DNA of 64,000 nt from NCBI GenBank assembly GCA_947172415.1, contig OX359197.1, positions 3,224,001 to 3,288,000 on the forward strand, in the 5' to 3' direction. The position numbers and the translations under genes were made by a program. Below the pieces are notes generated by a model, which made no database searches, was not told the DNA's origin, and saw nothing but the letters and a program-made list of their open reading frames with translations. The stretch comes from Chondrosia reniformis. Taxonomy: Eukaryota; Porifera; Demospongiae; Chondrillida; Chondrillidae. Positions 23,417 to 34,204 of the stretch are shown here, piece after piece; within the stretch, counting starts at the first letter, position 1, and the number at the start of each line of letters is the position of its first letter.

Positions 23417-24704
23417 TAAAGCTAGAACATACAACTAGAACATACAACTAGTACATACAACTAGAACCTACAACTAGTAAATATAACTAGTACATTCAAC
23501 TAATACTTATCACTAGTCAATACAACTAGTACATACATCTAGTTTGGAGTACATACAACTAGTACATACAACTAGAACATACACCTAGTACATACAACTA
23601 TTGCATATAACTAGAACATACACCTAGTACATACAACTATTGCATATAACTAGTACACACAACTAGTACATACTACTGAAGCATTCAACTAGTTCATACA
23701 CCTAGACCATACAACTAGTAACTAGTAAGTACAACTAGTACATACAAATACTACATAAAACTAGTATTTACAACTACTACATGCAACTAGTTACTAGTAC
23801 ATACAACTAATACTTACAACTAGTACATACAACTGGAACATACAACTAGTTCATACAACTAGACCTTACAACTAGTAACTAGTAAGTACAACTTCTATAT
23901 ACAACTACTACATACAACTGGCATTGACAACTAGTACATACAACTACTACACACAACTAATACATACTACTAATACATATAACTAGTAAACACAACGACT
24001 GCATATTACAAATACATACACATATAACTACAACATGTAAATGTACATTCAACTGCTACATACAAGTATACATACAAGTAGTTATTACAAGGACAGCATA
24101 TAACTAGTGCTACAACTAGGACATACAACTAGTACATACAACTAGTACATACTACTAGGACATACAACTAGTGCTACAACTAGTACATATAACTAGTACC
24201 TACAACTAGTACATGCAACTGGTGCATATCTAGTACAGACAACTATACATACAATTAGTACATACAACTAGTACATACAACTAGTACATACAATTTGTAC
24301 ATACAACTACTACATACAACTAGTACATAAAACTAGTACCTACGAAGTACCTAGTATAAGAACCTACAACTAGTACACACAACTAGTACATACAACTATA
24401 TAGTATATACAACTAGTACATACAACAGGTACATACAACTAGAACACACACCTAGTACCTACAACTGATAAATATAACTAGTACATAAAACAATTGCACA
24501 CAACTAGTACATTCAACTACAACTACAGAACATACAACTAGTATATATAACTAGTACCTACCTAGTAGCTAGTATAACTACTACTATGACCTACAACTAG
24601 TACATACAACTAGGTATTAGTACATACAACTAGTAAATAGAACTGGTACATGCAGCTAGTACTTACCACTAGTAAACATAACTAGTACATACAGCAATTT
24701 TGAA
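23417..24704 (-). repeat. 13-bp satellite, minus polarity
   Basis: Carries the module ACACAACGACTGCATATTAC...AATGTACATTCAACTGCTAC (about 23,990-24,060). It recurs at about 55,360, 56,650, 57,610, 57,950 and 59,800, and in the opposite polarity near 36,750, 37,100, 38,050 and 40,000. Confidence 0.92.
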
Positions 24705-25495
24705 GTAATAAGGGTTTTTATAGTGATTATAATTTAATCCAGAGGTAATTTTGAGTAACAGCAACATGATAAAATGAGGAATGGTAGGATTTATATGGAA
24801 GTTGGAAGATACAGAAGAAGAGGAAGGGATACAGCGCCTTCCCTACATCAAGGGTGTCAGTGAAATTCTCCAAAGAACCTACAGACCACTCAATTTCAAA
24901 GTTGTTCACAAGACCCTACAACTCTACGTTCCCTCTTAACAAAAGTGAAAACTCCAATACCCCAAATCTAGCTGCCTGGGGTTATCTACCAAATTCCCTC
25001 GGAGTGTGGGGACACATACAATGGAGAAACCTCCAAGACCTTCGATGAAAGACGGAAGGAACATCAAAGAACAGTGAGGAGATTTGATAACAGCAACTCA
25101 GTTGCCACCCATGTCAGGTACACTGGACGTAACATCGCCTGGAAGGATGCTAAAGTAATCCTAAAGAAAGACACAAGACCAGAAGGAAGGTAAACAAAAC
25201 CATCTTGATCAAGACTACCACCTGCTTCAATACGGAGCAGGGAATCTCCCTTGATCCTATTTGAATGACTTAATCAATTAATTCTCTTAGCCTAGAATTC
25301 ATATTTATCTTAATTTAATATTCCGAGCAATTTATGACATCATTTTTCACACCTCCCATCAAACTTCTATAAAAACCCCAAACATTCCTCATTTTATCAT
25401 GTTTTGCTGATGAAGACCTACGGGTTATAACGTTCTATTATCAATAACTTATGTTGCTGTTGCTCAATAATACCTCTGGATAAAATAAAAAAATT
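24705..25495 (+). mobile_element. Penelope-like 3' fragment with inverted termini
   Basis: The 3' part of a Penelope-like element: GIY-YIG region and tail. A TATA-type box TCTATAAAAACCCC lies at about 25,366, and CTGATGAAGACCTACGGG at 25,408. The left edge (24,737-24,783) is an inverted copy of the right edge (25,383-25,400 plus 25,451-25,481), sharing ATCCAGAGGTA, AACAGCAACAT and GATAAAATGAGGAATG. The left copy lacks the 50 bp that hold the CTGATGA motif. Terminal repeats in inverted as well as direct order are known for this class. Confidence 0.8.
24834..25262 (+). pseudogene. Penelope-like C-terminal GIY-YIG domain, broken
   Basis: The piece begins LPYIKGVSEILQRTYRPLNF, the linker after the RT domain. 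A frame change then leads to TLRSLLTKVKTPIPQI, a TAG stop near 24,968 and the endonuclease core GVIYQIPSECGDTYNGETSK, followed by DERRKEHQRTVRR and NSNSVATHV. The first Y/G pair and the arginine-glutamate helix of the GIY-YIG fold are visible; the YIG triplet reads YNG. The RT part is absent, so the copy is 5'-truncated. Confidence 0.8.
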
Positions 25496-28026
25496 ATATA
25501 CACACAAATAGTACATAAAATTAGTACATGCAACTAGTAAATATAGCCAATATTAGTACATACAGCTACTACATACACCTAGTATATACAACAAGTACAT
25601 ACACCTAGTACATAAAACTAGTAAGAACAACTAGTACATACAACTTGTAAATAAAAGTAGTACATACAACTAGTACATACAACTAGTAAATATAACCAGT
25701 ACTAGTTCATACAACAACTACATATACCTAGTACCAACAACTAGTACATACACCTAGTACATACCATTAGCACATACATGTAGTACGTACAACTAGTTAT
25801 ATAATTAATACATAGAACTTGTACATAGAACGAGCACATGAAACTAGCACAACCCGAGTTTCCAGAATGACTAGTACTAGAACCTACAACTAGCTCTTAT
25901 ATCTAGTACATACAACTAGCTCTTATATCTAGTACATACAACTAGTAAACACAACTAGTACATACAATTGGGATATACAACTAGTACATACAACTAGTAC
26001 TTACAACTAGTACATACAACTAGAACCTACCTAGTACCTAGTAAAAATAGTACTACAACCTACAACTAGCTCTTACAACTAGTACATACAACTAGTAAAC
26101 ACAACTAGTACATAAAATTGGGACATACAACTAGTACATACAATTGGGACATACAACTAGTACATACAACAACAATTACACACAACTAGTACATACAACT
26201 AGTACATGCAACTTGTACATATAACTTGTTCAAACACAAAAACATATTAATACTACATCCAACTAGTACATACAACTAGTACATACAATTAGTATATACA
26301 ACTAGTGCACACAACTAGTACTGCAACTAGTGCATAGAACTGGTGCATAGAACTAATACATAGAAGGAGTACGTAATACTACTACATAAAACTAGTACTT
26401 CAACTGGTTCATATCCAGTACATACATCTATCAACCAACTAGTACATATAACTAGAACATGCAACTAGTACATACAACTAGTTCATACAACTACTACATA
26501 TACCTAGTACCAACAACTAGTACATACACCGAGTACATGCAACTAGTACATACATGTAATACGTACAACTAGTTCCATAATTAGAACATAGAACTAGTAC
26601 ATAGAACAGGTACATAAAACTAGTACATACAACTAGTACATAGCCAGTACATACAATGAGTTCATAGAACTAGTACATATACCTAGTGCATACAACTAGT
26701 ACATTCAATTAGTACTAATACACAGAACATACACATATAACTAGAACATATAAATAGAACATATAACAAGTAGATACAACTAGTACATAAAACTAGTACA
26801 TACAACTAGTACATACAACTAGTACATACAACTAGTACATGCAACAAGTACATACACCGAGTACATAGAACTAGTACATGCAAGTAGTACGTACAACTAG
26901 TTAAATAATTAGTACATAGAACTAGTACATAGAACTAGTACATGAAACTAGTACTAACCGAGTTTCTAGAATGACTAGTAGTAGAACTTACAACTAGTAT
27001 GTACAACTACAACCTACAAATAGTAAATATAACTAGAACATACAGCAATTATTCACAATCATTACAAACAACTAGTACATACAACTAGTCCTTACAACTA
27101 GTCCTTACAACTAATACATACAACTGGACCCTACCTAGTATCTAGTATAACTAGTACTACAACCTACAACTAGCTCTTACAACAAGTACATACAACTAGT
27201 AAACACAACTAGAACATACATTGGGGAATACAACTAGTACATTCAACTAGTACATACAACAATTACACACAACTAGAACATACTACTAATAAATACAACT
27301 CGTATCTTGTAAATACAATTAAGATCTACTTAGTACTTACTAAAGCTATGACTGGAACCTACAGTTAGTACATACAACTGGTACATAAAACTAGCACATA
27401 CAACTAATATATACAACTAGTTACACACAACTACTCTGTATAACTAGTACATACATATACAACTAGTACATATAAAGAGTACATGCAACTAGTACATTCA
27501 ACTTGTGCATACACCTAGTACCTTCAACTAGTAAATAAAACTAGTACATACAACAATTACACACTACTATTACATACAACTAGCATATATAACTAGTTGA
27601 TACTACAACAAGTATCGAGTACATACAATTAGAACATACAACTAGTACATAAAACTGGAATATATGACTAGTACATACAACTTGACCATAAAACTACTAG
27701 CCAGTAAGTACAACTAGTACATAAAATTAATACATACAACTAGTTCATTCCACTAGTAGGTACAACTAGTACATACAATTAATAAATATAGCTAGTTCAT
27801 ACAAGTAGTACATACCAATAAAACTAGTACATAGAACGATTACATAAAACAAGCACATACAACTAGTACATACAACTGGTACATAAATAGTATATACAAC
27901 TTGTACATATAGTTAGTACAAACAAATATCTAGTACATAAAACTTCTACCTACCAAATAACCACTTTAACTAGTACTAGAACCTACAACAATTACACACA
28001 GCTAGTACATACAACTAGTACATATC
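25496..28026 (-). repeat. 13-bp satellite, minus polarity, with long modules
   Basis: A module of about 200 bp with CTACATATACCTAGTACCAA, ACATGTAGTACGTACAACTA, a run of TACATAGAAC and CGAGTTTC(C/T)AGAATGACTAGTA occurs at about 25,710-25,880 and 26,490-26,990, with a partial copy at 29,620-29,760. Confidence 0.9.
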
Positions 28027-28771
28027 AGGGAGTACGGTAGTACTCCCTATGTAGGGATGACACGGTTTTTTTCGTTTTCCCCATACATTGGTATAGGAGC
28101 GAAATCCCGAAATAGGCCGAAAATCGACAAAATAAGGCTATGTATAGCTAAATATACAATATAAATACTCTAAATAGACCTTAAAAGCAAGCGAATATGT
28201 CCTGCTGGCGAAATAATAAACTTTAAAAATTCCCATTTTCGTCTTCTTCATATTCTTCTTCTTCTTCGTCAGCCATAACTAAAAAACTATATAAGCTTTT
28301 GGACTAATTGTTACACGAAACTACTGCAAATTTTCCGAGCTGTATTCTTTTGTAGAAGCGAGAGCGATAACGCTATTATTGAGCATGACGGTTTTCATGA
28401 CCCTAGAGTCAAGGCCTCAATAAAGTCGCCATTTTAATGACGTCATATTCAGTCGAAGATTGCGAAACCAAAATGGTTTTAATTATAAGAATCTAATTCC
28501 TAGCCCATGCTCCATAAAAAGTACAGAAACTAGAAATATTAAAAATTTTCTACAAAAATAGTGAAGATGTAGGGATGGCATAAAAAGTAGAGAAACAAGA
28601 AAGGGATGTTACACAGTGAAGCATTAGCTATACATGAATCCTACGAGCAAGGGTGTTGTATGATTCATGCACAGCTAATGCTTCACTGTGTAACATCCCT
28701 TTCTTGTTTCTCTACTTTTTATGCCATCCCTACATCTTCACTATTTTTGTAGAAAATTTTTAATATTTCTA
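28027..28771 (+). mobile_element. hairpin-rich element, copy 1
   Basis: About 745 bp, 85-90% similar by eye to 38,899-39,678. It starts with a small hairpin AGGGAGTACGGTAGTACTCC-CT, continues with GGTATAGGAGCGAAATCC and a TTC-rich tract, and ends with a long hairpin (next entry). It has no coding frame and no classic TIR. Function and class are unknown; the two hairpins are its defining trait. Confidence 0.75.
28531..28771. repeat. terminal ~100-bp-arm hairpin, copy 1
   Basis: The arms start AGAAATATTAAAAATTTTCT and run through GATGTAGGGATGGCATAAAA, AGTAGAGAAACAAGAAAGGG and ATGTTACACAGTGAAGCATT. The two arms are identical over about 98 bases. The loop is about 50 bp and can form a second short stem, CATGAATC with GATTCATG. 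Confidence 0.92.
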
Positions 28772-29930
28772 TAATTAATACATACAACTAGTACATACAA
28801 CTAGTACATATAATTAGTACATACAACTAGTACATACAACTAGTACTACCTAATACATACACACATAACTAGTACATATAAATAGTATATACACCTAATA
28901 CATACAACTAGTATATACAATTAGTACACACAACATGAATATACATGTAGTACATGCATCTACTACACACCACTAGTACATACAACTAGTACACACAACT
29001 AGTACAAACAACTAGTACATACAACTAGTACATGCAACTAGTACATATAACTAGTGCAAACACAAAACCTAGAACATAATAATACTATATACAACTAGTA
29101 TATACAACTAGTGCATAAAACTAGTTCTACAAGTAGTGCATAGAACTAGTACAGAGAAGGAGTACGTAAATCTACTACATACAACTAGTACTTACAATTG
29201 GTACATATCCAGTACATACCTCTAGTACATACAATTAGTACATACAATTAGTTCATACAACTACCATATACACCTGGAGTACATACAACTAGTCCTTACA
29301 ACTAGTACATACAACTAATACATATAAATAGTGCTTACAAATAGTACATGCAACTAGTACATACAACTGGTACATACAACTAGAAACTAGAACATACAAC
29401 TAGTTCATACAGGTAGTACATACAACTAGGTCACACATCTAGTACCTGCAACTAGTACCTGAAACTAGTACCTGCAACTAGTACCAGCAACTAGTACATG
29501 CAACTAGTACCTACCTAATACCTCATATAACTATTACTAGAACCTACAACTAGTACTTACAACTAGTACATACAACTAGAAACTAGTACATACAACTAGT
29601 ACATACAAATAGTACATACAACTAGTTCAATAATTAGTACATAGAACTAGTACATAGAACAGGTACATAAAACTAGTACATACAACTAGTACATAAAACT
29701 AGTACATTGCCAGTACATGCAATTAGTTCATAGAACTAGTACATATAACTAGTGGATACAACTAGTACATTCAATTACTTCTTATACACAGTACATACAC
29801 ATATAAGTAGAACATATAAATAGAACATATAACTAGTAGATACAACTAGTACATAAAACTAGTACATACAACTATGACATACAACCAGTAAATACAACTA
29901 GTACATACAAACTAGTACATACAACTACTA
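28772..29930 (-). repeat. 13-bp satellite, minus polarity
   Basis: Runs to a polarity flip at about 29,932, where CAACTACTAGTTAGTAGTTG forms a local palindrome. Confidence 0.92.
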
Positions 29931-30630
29931 GTTAGTAGTTGTATGTACTACTTCTATGTACCAGTTGTATGTACTAGTTGTATGTACTCAGTGTATGTAC
30001 TATTGAAATGTACTAGTTATATGTGTATGTACTCGTTATATTTACTAGTTGTAGGTACTAGTTGTATGTAGTAGTTGTATATACTAATTGTGTGTATTAG
30101 TGGTGTGTACTAGTTGAAGGTACTAGTTATGTACCAGTTGTATGTACTAGTTGTATGTATATACTAGTTTTATGTAATTGTTCAATATACTAGTTTTATG
30201 TACTCATTTCTAGTTGTATGAAGTAGCTGTATGCACTAGTTGTGTGTACTAGTTGTATGTTCTACTTTTAGTACTAGTTGTGTGTAGTGGTTTTATGTAC
30301 TCATTCTATGTACTAGTTGTAAGAACTATAGTTTCTAGTTATATGTACCAGTTGTATGTAGTAGTTGTGTGTACTATTTGTATGTACTACTTCTATGTGC
30401 TAATTGTGTGTTCTAGTTGTATGTGCTAAGTGAATGTACTATTTATATGTACTAGTTATATGTGTACGTACTAGTTATATGTAGTACTTGTGTGTACTAG
30501 CTATATGTACTAGTTGTATGTACCAATTGAATGAACTAGTTTTATTTTCTAATTGAATGTACTGGTTGAATGGACCAGTTATATACCAGTTCTATGTATT
30601 AGTTTTAGTACTAGTTGTATGTACTAGTGC
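29931..30630 (+). repeat. 13-bp satellite, plus polarity, 0.7-kb inversion
   Basis: A short plus-polarity island between two minus-polarity blocks. Both edges lie inside satellite with no transposon at the joints, as expected for an inversion or inverted duplication in the array. Confidence 0.92.
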
Positions 30631-31330
30631 ATACAACTGGTTCATACAACTAGTACTACAATTAGTACATAGAAGTACTACATAGAGCAACTAGATAAAA
30701 TTAGTACATAGCTAGTACATACAACTAGGACATACAACTGGTACATATCTAGTACATACAACTAGAACATACAACTAGCACAAACAACTAGTACATATAT
30801 CTAGTACACAACACTACTACATATAACTAGCACATACACATATAACTAGTACATAAAAATATGACATAAAACTAGTAAACACAACTAAAATATACACATA
30901 TATAATACATACAAGTAGTACATACAACTAGTACATACAACTAGTACACACAACAAGTACATAACTAGTACATACAACTAGTACATACAACTAGTACTTA
31001 CAACTAGTACATATAACTTGTGCCTACAACTAATACATATTACTAGAACATACACATATAAATAGTACATATAAATAGTAAATACAAATAATACATACAA
31101 CTACAACATACATCTACTACATTAAAGTAGAAATACACCCAGTACATTGAACTATTACTAACAACTAGGACACACATCTAGTACATACAACTAGTACTAA
31201 AACTAATAAATAGAATTAGTAAAAACAACTGGTGCATACAACTAGTACATACATCTTGTACATACAACTAGTACTATAACTAGTAAATAGAATTAGTAAA
31301 AACAACTGGTGCATACAACTAGTACATACT
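30631..31330 (-). repeat. 13-bp satellite, minus polarity
   Basis: The end contains a direct duplication of AACTAGTAAATAGAATTAGT then AAAAACAACTGG (31,205-31,330). Confidence 0.92.
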
Positions 31331-31367
31331 TGAAAAACAAAAGCCTTAACGGAGAACCTTGTTACTT

Positions 31368-31391
31368 CTTGCCTTAGTGTACTAAGGCAAG
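31368..31391. other. perfect hairpin in the retrotransposon 3' UTR
   Basis: CTTGCCTTAG, loop TGTA, CTAAGGCAAG: a 10-bp perfect stem near the 3' terminus of the element RNA. R2-class elements use 3' RNA structure for recognition by their own RT, so this is a plausible recognition hairpin; that role is inference. Confidence 0.75.
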
Positions 31392-31598
31392 GAGTATCTG
31401 GCTTGGACAACCCTCAGTCAGTTATGTTTTCCTTTCTTTGGGTTTTTAGCCAGAAGCCTCGGCTTTTCCTCCTTCCGACAGCAGCAGACGGGTGCACGTC
31501 CGGCCAAAGTTGACCGTCATAATAGGAGGGAGGACCTCCATACACCAATCCACCACTGCTTTCCAGAGGTCGACAGGCAAGGACTGGGACAGGACTAC

Positions 31599-32522
31599 TT
31601 ATTGTCCAGGCCCCAATCCCTCAACAGATAGATGTCGCATCAATATCCTCACAGCCGAACAGAGAACAGTTCTCTGCATGGCTCTCATCACTTCTACTGC
31701 ACTTTTTGACAGCTTTGGAATTCCCCTAAGGTCTTCCAGGAGCGTGTCCACTGTCCCCAAAGCACCAATTATCATCGGGACTACCTTAATTCGGTAGCCC
31801 CTAAATTGTTTCCTCATATCAGCTGCCAGATTCTGGTACTTTTGGAACTTCTCTTGCCATCTTCCATTAATATTACTGTCAGTAGGAACTGACATCTCAA
31901 TAATGAAGATGGACTTACATAGCCGATCCTCAACCACTAAGTCTGGCCTTCTTTCTGTCATTTCTTCATCTGTAGGGATACTAGGATCCCACAAGATTTT
32001 GACAGACCTATTCTCATAGACTGGTTTTGTTTCTAGTTTGTACCAGGGCTCTTCCTGCTTGAATCCATATTCTTTCAACAGTCTCCACAACACTATCAGT
32101 ATTGCCCGGTCATGCCTCTCTTTGTAGAGAGAAAATCCCTTGGGCTCACACATGTTTAGTATGTGTTTGACCGTTTCCATAGCCTTGCCACATTCTTTGC
32201 ACATTAGGAGGCTAGAATTCCTCAGAATCATATTTTGGTACCACCTAGTGTGCAGCACATCATCTTGGGCTGCGAGAATCAGAGCCTCAGTTTGAGGTCT
32301 GAGTCTCCCCTCAGAGAGCCACACATAAGACTCCCTATTTGTGACTTGTCTGTGGTATGAGCCCTGGTGAGACTTTTCGGCTAGGTTACTTTTTAACCTT
32401 TCAGTCTGAGCCTCCCGGAGCTCACGTGCCACTCTCCTCCATTCTCTTACACTATTTTGTGAGGGATCTGTCTTTAGCCACATTTCCGGTTCTAGTTCTA
32501 TTCCGTGGCTTCCCAGTATCAA
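31599..32522 (-). pseudogene. R2-like retrotransposon C-terminal domain (zinc knuckle + RLE)
   Basis: Open for 307 codons but only the C-terminal third of the protein. In order: GRLRPQTEALILAAQDDVLH then TRWYQ (the thumb-side block after the RT of this class); LLMCKECGKAMETVKHILNM then C, a C-x2-C...H-x4-C type zinc knuckle; KERHDRAI; WDPSIPTDEEMTERRPDLVV then EDRLCKSIFIIEMSVPTDSN, the PD...D restriction-like endonuclease core; and KVVPMIIGALGTVD. The endonuclease would nick the target site. The RT itself is missing, so this copy could not move by itself. R2, R4 and NeSL-type clades share this layout and I cannot separate them. Confidence 0.8.
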
Positions 32523-32647
32523 TCTAGTACATACAACTAGTAAATATATCTAGTTCTAGTACATTCAACTAGGTCGTGCAACATGTACAAACAATATGAA
32601 AAAAAATTGAGGACTTCAAGATCTAAAGTCGATCTTAAACCATCGAT
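32523..32647 (-). repeat. satellite and shared flank of hammerhead element A
   Basis: AACTAGTAAATATATCTAGT, TCTAGTACATTCAACTA and GTGCAACATGTACAAACAAT also flank the inverted copy at 62.2-62.3 kb. The element and its surroundings were therefore duplicated together. Confidence 0.85.
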
Positions 32648-32974
32648 GTCGTCATCATTTAACTCTGGGTATTACCCCTGCCCTACTTTTAGTGGGCTGC
32701 CACACTTTTGGCTCTACCCCTTATATGATGATAAGAAAACCACAGGCTTTTTGCTTCTGGGAGTACATATTAGCAGACTAACCATTCAAACGTATGCCAC
32801 ACTGATGAGTCCTAATAAGGACAAAACAGCTGTGTATGGCTTGACCATCTTTTGGAGTGGCTAGGGGGAAACTCTGGTTCCCATAAAGCGAACTTCGGTT
32901 CCGTCCATTAACTCATTGCGCTCCACATGGGACAAGAGTGGGAGGGATAAAACCCAGAGTTAAATGATGATGAC
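32648..32974 (+). mobile_element. hammerhead-bearing TIR element, copy A
   Basis: 327 bp. The left end is GTCGTCATCATTTAACTCTG then GGTATTACCCC; the right end in reverse is GTCATCATCATTTAACTCTG then GGTTTTATCCC. It contains one degraded hammerhead at about 32,796-32,842. Three copies exist in the window and none encodes a convincing protein. Confidence 0.8.
32796..32842 (+). ncRNA. hammerhead ribozyme A, degraded
   Basis: GCCACA-CTGATGA-GTCCTAATAAGGAC-AAAA-CAGCTGTG. Stem II is GTCCT/AGGAC with an AATA loop. Two core faults: G12 is A (AAAA instead of GAAA), and the GUC cleavage triplet reads GUG. Predicted inactive. Confidence 0.75.
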
Positions 32975-34204
32975 ATATACAAACAAGTACTACATATAAC
33001 TAATGAACACAACTAGTACATACATCTAGTACAAACAACTACTATTTACAACTAGTACATACAACAACTACATACAACTGACACTAGCAACTAGTTCATT
33101 AAACTACAAATACAACTAGTACATAGAACTGTTACATAGAACTAGTATATTTAACTAGTACTACAACTAGTACATAGGACTAGAACATACAATTAGGACT
33201 ACAACTAGTACATAGAATTAGTTCATACAATTAGTACATACAACTAGTACATACCTAGTACATACAATGAGTACATACAACTAGTACATACAATTGGAAA
33301 ATACAACTAGTACATACAACTAGACCATACTACTAGTAACTAATACATGCATCAAATACATACAACTAGTACTACAACTAGTACATACAACAAGAACCTA
33401 CAACGATTACATACAACTAGTACTTACATCTAGTACATACGACTTGTGCATACAACTAATACATATTACTAGAACATACACATATAACTAGTACATATAA
33501 ATCGTACATACTTCTACTGCATACACCTAGTACATTAAACTAGAACTTTAACTTGTACATAGAATTATTACATAAAACTAGTACCTACACTAGTTACAAA
33601 CAGGTTGTACATATAAATAAAACACACAACTAGTACATACAACTTGTACAAATACTAGTACTTGCGATTAGTACGTACAACCAGTACAAACAAGTAGTTA
33701 ATAGTACATACAACTAGAACCTACCACTAGTAAATATACCTAGTGTATACATCAATTGCACACAACTAGTGCATACAACTAGTATATACAACTAGTTAAT
33801 ACAACTGGTACATACAACTAATACATACAGCTAGTATCTAGTATAGAGAACTAGTAACTAGTATATACAATTAGTATATGCACCCAACTAGTACATACAA
33901 CTAGTTCATATAACTAGCTCATACAACTAGTATATACAACTAGTATCTAGTACATACAACTAGTGCCTACCTAGTACCTAATCTAATTAGTACTAGAACC
34001 TACAACTAGTACATACAACTTGTACATTCACCTGGTATATACAAATAGTATATATCAATAGTATATACATACATAACTAGTAGATATAAATAGTTCATAC
34101 ACCTAGTAATTACAACTAGTTAGTAGAACATAAAACTATTACAAGCATCAATTATGTACAACTAGTGCATACAATTTGAACATACAACTAGTATCTAGTA
34201 CATA
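32975..34204 (-). repeat. 13-bp satellite, minus polarity
   Basis: Ends at a polarity flip at about 34,205 (CTAGTACATAGTGGTTTGTACTAG). Confidence 0.92.

Larger units (their letters stand above)
31331..32522 (-). mobile_element. 5'-truncated R2-type non-LTR retrotransposon
   Basis: A minus-strand element whose 3' end lies at about 31,331 and whose body is cut off at 32,522 where satellite resumes. The 3' untranslated part (31,331-31,598) contains a perfect hairpin at 31,368-31,391. Loss of the 5' portion is the usual result of incomplete target-primed reverse transcription. No poly-A tail is evident. Confidence 0.8.

Noticed and set aside
28031..28050. GAGTACGGTAGTACTC as a tRNA or Pol III promoter piece
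   Set aside because: No A/B box pair and no cloverleaf; it is a short hairpin at the element start.
32583..32864. Recurrent frames starting MYKQYEK/MYKQYGK in the hammerhead elements
   Set aside because: Similar in three copies only because the DNA is similar; lengths and ends differ and the frame runs through the ribozyme. No protein family recognised.
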